Below the pieces are notes generated by a model. It was given only the letters and a program-made list of their open reading frames with translations, did no database searches and was not told the origin of the DNA. The position numbers and the translations under genes are program-made. 6,925 nucleotides of DNA from JBECKQ01 sp040235375. GTDB taxonomy: Bacteria > Planctomycetota > Phycisphaerae > UBA1845. Shown here in pieces: positions 5,254-6,925 of this stretch. Where the stretch lies: positions 1-6,925 of the forward strand of contig JBECKQ010000195.1 of assembly GCA_040235375.1 (NCBI GenBank), given 5' to 3'. The stretch's first letter is position 1, and each line of letters opens with the position of its first letter.

Positions 5254-6925
5254 GCTGACCTGTCTCCTGAACCTGTACCGCCGGGGGGACGGGTAGGCGG
5301 ATTTCAAACCGCGTACCATGGCCAGGGCGGCTTTGCACGTCAATCGAACCACCATGCGAGGAAACGATGCCGTGCACAACCGCCAAGCCCAGCCCGGTCC
5401 CCTCGTTCACGTCCTTCGTTGTAAAAAACGGCAGGAAGATCTTCTCGACAACGTCCTGCGTCATGCCCATGCCCGTGTCTTCGACGGTCAGGGCAGCGAC
5501 GGATTCCTGCGGAGTCGTTCTGACAGTCAGCACGCCGCCGTCGGGCATCGCCTGCACGGCGTTGACAACGATGTTGACCAGTATCTGCTTGATCTGCGCT
5601 GGATCGCCGTGGATCAGGGGCATGTTGCTGGACAGTTCGCGGACGACGCGAATGCCGGCCTTAGCGCAGCGGGCTTCGAGGAAATAGAGACTGTCCTCGA
5701 CAATCTGGCTGAGATCGACCAAGTGCTTCTTGGCCGGAACCTGGCGGGCAAAGACCATGAGTTTCTTGACGATCTCGCGGGCGTAGAGCGAGCCGGTGAT
5801 GATCTTCTCGATGTCGCGCGCCGCCGCTTCCGGCAGATCGAGGCACTTGTGCGCCAACTGGGCGAAGCCCAGGATGCTGCCGAGCGGCTCGTTGAGCTCG
5901 TGAGCCACGCCCGCGGCCAACTGCCCGATCGTGGCCAGTCGGTCGGCATGAATCAACTGGTGCTGCAAGTTCTCGCGCTCACTGTCGGCGTCCTTGCGCT
6001 CGACGATAAGGGCCAGCTCCCGGGCGATGCCGGCGATCAGCTTGTATTCCTCTTCCAGAAACGCGCCGGCGGCGAATTCCGGCCGCTCGTCCACATAGTG
6101 GATTTCCACCGTGCCGCGGCGGCGCCCGCGGACGATGATCTCCGCCGATTGCCGATACCGTCCCGGACGAAAGTCGGGCTTGGCGTACGACCGCCCGTCA
6201 ACCGTAATCAGCGCCGTCGTGATCTCCGGGTACTGCCAGCCGGGAGCAAGTAGATCCACGATTTTCGGCAGCAGATCTTCCAGCGATCCCTCCGCAGTCT
6301 CGGCCAACTGCGTAATGCCATAGAGACATGTGAGCTCTTTTACTCGCTCGCGGAGGGCGTGCTGGGCTCGCCACGTCGCCACCGCGAGTCCGAGCGTCTG
6401 GGCGATGCTCTCGAGAGCCTCGACATCCGCTGTCGTGAAGAAGTCCGACCGCTCGCTCTTTACCAACAGCAACCCAACGGTGGACACATTGACGAGGAAG
6501 CGGATGATGGCGAGAGATCGGTAGTGTCCGCCGATGTAGATCGCCTTGGGATAGGTTTCACTGGCCGGTTCATCGGCCGGCGCCAGCCGCTCCCAGGCGT
6601 TCCCGGTCCAGAAGCTGCCGTTGTCCGTCGAACAGGACGGCGCGAGGGCGAATTGCTGGCGGGCGACTTGCAGGCACACCTGTTCGAGATCAGACGGTTC
6701 GCTGGTCGCGGGAAGCACGCTGCCGTCCGCATCGCGCGTCCAGCGCATGAGCTCGAATCGCCGGGTGGTTTGCGGTCGTTGGGCGGTTTCCCATCGATAG
6801 CACAACTCACCGTCGCTGAGGCGCACTTCAATGGCATCGCAGCCCGAGTAGCTCATCAGGGCCGTCGAGACTGCGTGGAGGAAATCCGTTCTCGACAGAC
6901 CCCTGCTGGCGCAGGCGAGAATGGA
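5237..6925 (-). CDS. Soluble tandem-GAF sensor histidine kinase (5' end outside window)
   Basis: 562 residues are visible, numbered here from the first codon at the right edge. The frame remains open and GAF-like above the ATG at 6856 (RTDFLHAVSTALMSYSGCDA), so that ATG is internal and the true start is off the window. Residues ~1-185 look like a GAF-type sensor and ~198-310 like a second one (VKELTCLYGITQLAE at its start). Then come the HisKA domain with phospho-acceptor H342 (AAGVAHELNEPLG) and a HATPase domain: N-box around 441-460 (NIVVNAVQAM), G1 DTGMGM (483-488), F-box FLPFFTTKD and G2 GTGLGL (509-514). It is therefore a complete catalytic kinase core. No membrane segment appears in the visible part, so it should sense a cytoplasmic signal. 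It shares a 17-nt overlap with the downstream regulator, its presumed partner. The ligand is not evident; the first sensor region carries several cysteines (29, 42, 84, 98), compatible with but not proving redox or metal sensing. Confidence 0.95.
   Translation of the reverse strand, partial: SILACASRGLSRTDFLHAVSTALMSYSGCDAIEVRLSDGELCYRWETAQRPQTTRRFELMRWTRDADGSVLPATSEPSDLEQVCLQVARQQFALAPSCSTDNGSFWTGNAWERLAPADEPASETYPKAIYIGGHYRSLAIIRFLVNVSTVGLLLVKSERSDFFTTADVEALESIAQTLGLAVATWRAQHALRERVKELTCLYGITQLAETAEGSLEDLLPKIVDLLAPGWQYPEITTALITVDGRSYAKPDFRPGRYRQSAEIIVRGRRRGTVEIHYVDERPEFAAGAFLEEEYKLIAGIARELALIVERKDADSERENLQHQLIHADRLATIGQLAAGVAHELNEPLGSILGFAQLAHKCLDLPEAAARDIEKIITGSLYAREIVKKLMVFARQVPAKKHLVDLSQIVEDSLYFLEARCAKAGIRVVRELSSNMPLIHGDPAQIKQILVNIVVNAVQAMPDGGVLTVRTTPQESVAALTVEDTGMGMTQDVVEKIFLPFFTTKDVNEGTGLGLAVVHGIVSSHGGSIDVQSRPGHGTRFEIRLPVPPAVQVQETGQHGDGA

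Noticed and set aside
5254..5379. N-terminal extension of the response regulator to an ATG at 5379
   Set aside because: The added residues lie inside the kinase gene, are Arg-rich and unlike a receiver domain; a start at 5253 has better upstream signals.
6854..6856. ATG at 6856 as the kinase start
   Set aside because: The frame is open through the window edge and the upstream residues continue a GAF-like sequence, so this Met is internal.
1..6925. CRISPR arrays, insertion sequences, tRNA or rRNA genes
   Set aside because: I looked for spaced repeats, transposase motifs, terminal inverted repeats and tRNA-like sequence and saw none; the window is almost fully occupied by the six genes described.

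Overview
The window is about 60% GC or more, judged by eye. Every gene I can support is on the minus strand, so the biological reading order runs from high to low coordinates. The order is: a soluble sensor histidine kinase (cut by the right edge), an NtrC-type sigma-54 response regulator, a 294-bp gap with regulatory signals, a small cysteine-rich protein, a NuoE-like 2Fe-2S subunit with a zinc-ribbon tail, a NuoF-like flavoprotein with ferredoxin domains at both ends, and a HoxU/NuoG-N-terminus-like iron-sulfur subunit (cut by the left edge). The long plus-strand ORFs are antisense shadows.

Right half (3904-6925): a two-component system. The kinase has tandem GAF-like sensor regions and no visible membrane segment. 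The regulator gene starts inside the end of the kinase gene (17-nt overlap), which suggests coupled translation. The regulator has a receiver domain, an AAA+ domain with GAFTGA loop, and a Fis-type helix-turn-helix, so it should activate a sigma-54 promoter.

Middle (3604-3903): the gap downstream of the regulator holds a hairpin just after its stop codon, several inverted and direct repeats, a well-spaced -24/-12 sigma-54-like promoter pointing at the next operon, a 14-bp perfect palindrome in the predicted leader, and a strong ribosome binding site. The simplest reading is that the kinase/regulator pair controls the neighbouring redox operon.

Left half (1-3603): an operon for a soluble NADH (or NADPH)-oxidising diaphorase module of the kind found in electron-bifurcating hydrogenases, formate dehydrogenases and similar complexes (NuoE/NuoF/HoxU, HydC/HydB, HndA/HndC families). 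The catalytic partner is not in the window; it may lie beyond position 1. Departures from the textbook module are the small tandem-cysteine protein at the operon head, the zinc-ribbon extension on NuoE, a NuoF N-terminal ferredoxin-like domain with only three cysteines, and loss of the His-Cys3 cluster motif in the HoxU-like subunit.

The content suggests an anaerobic or facultatively anaerobic high-GC bacterium. The domain combinations recall Desulfobacterota and uncultured relatives (Planctomycetota and similar phyla are also possible), but I cannot fix the taxon from the sequence alone.
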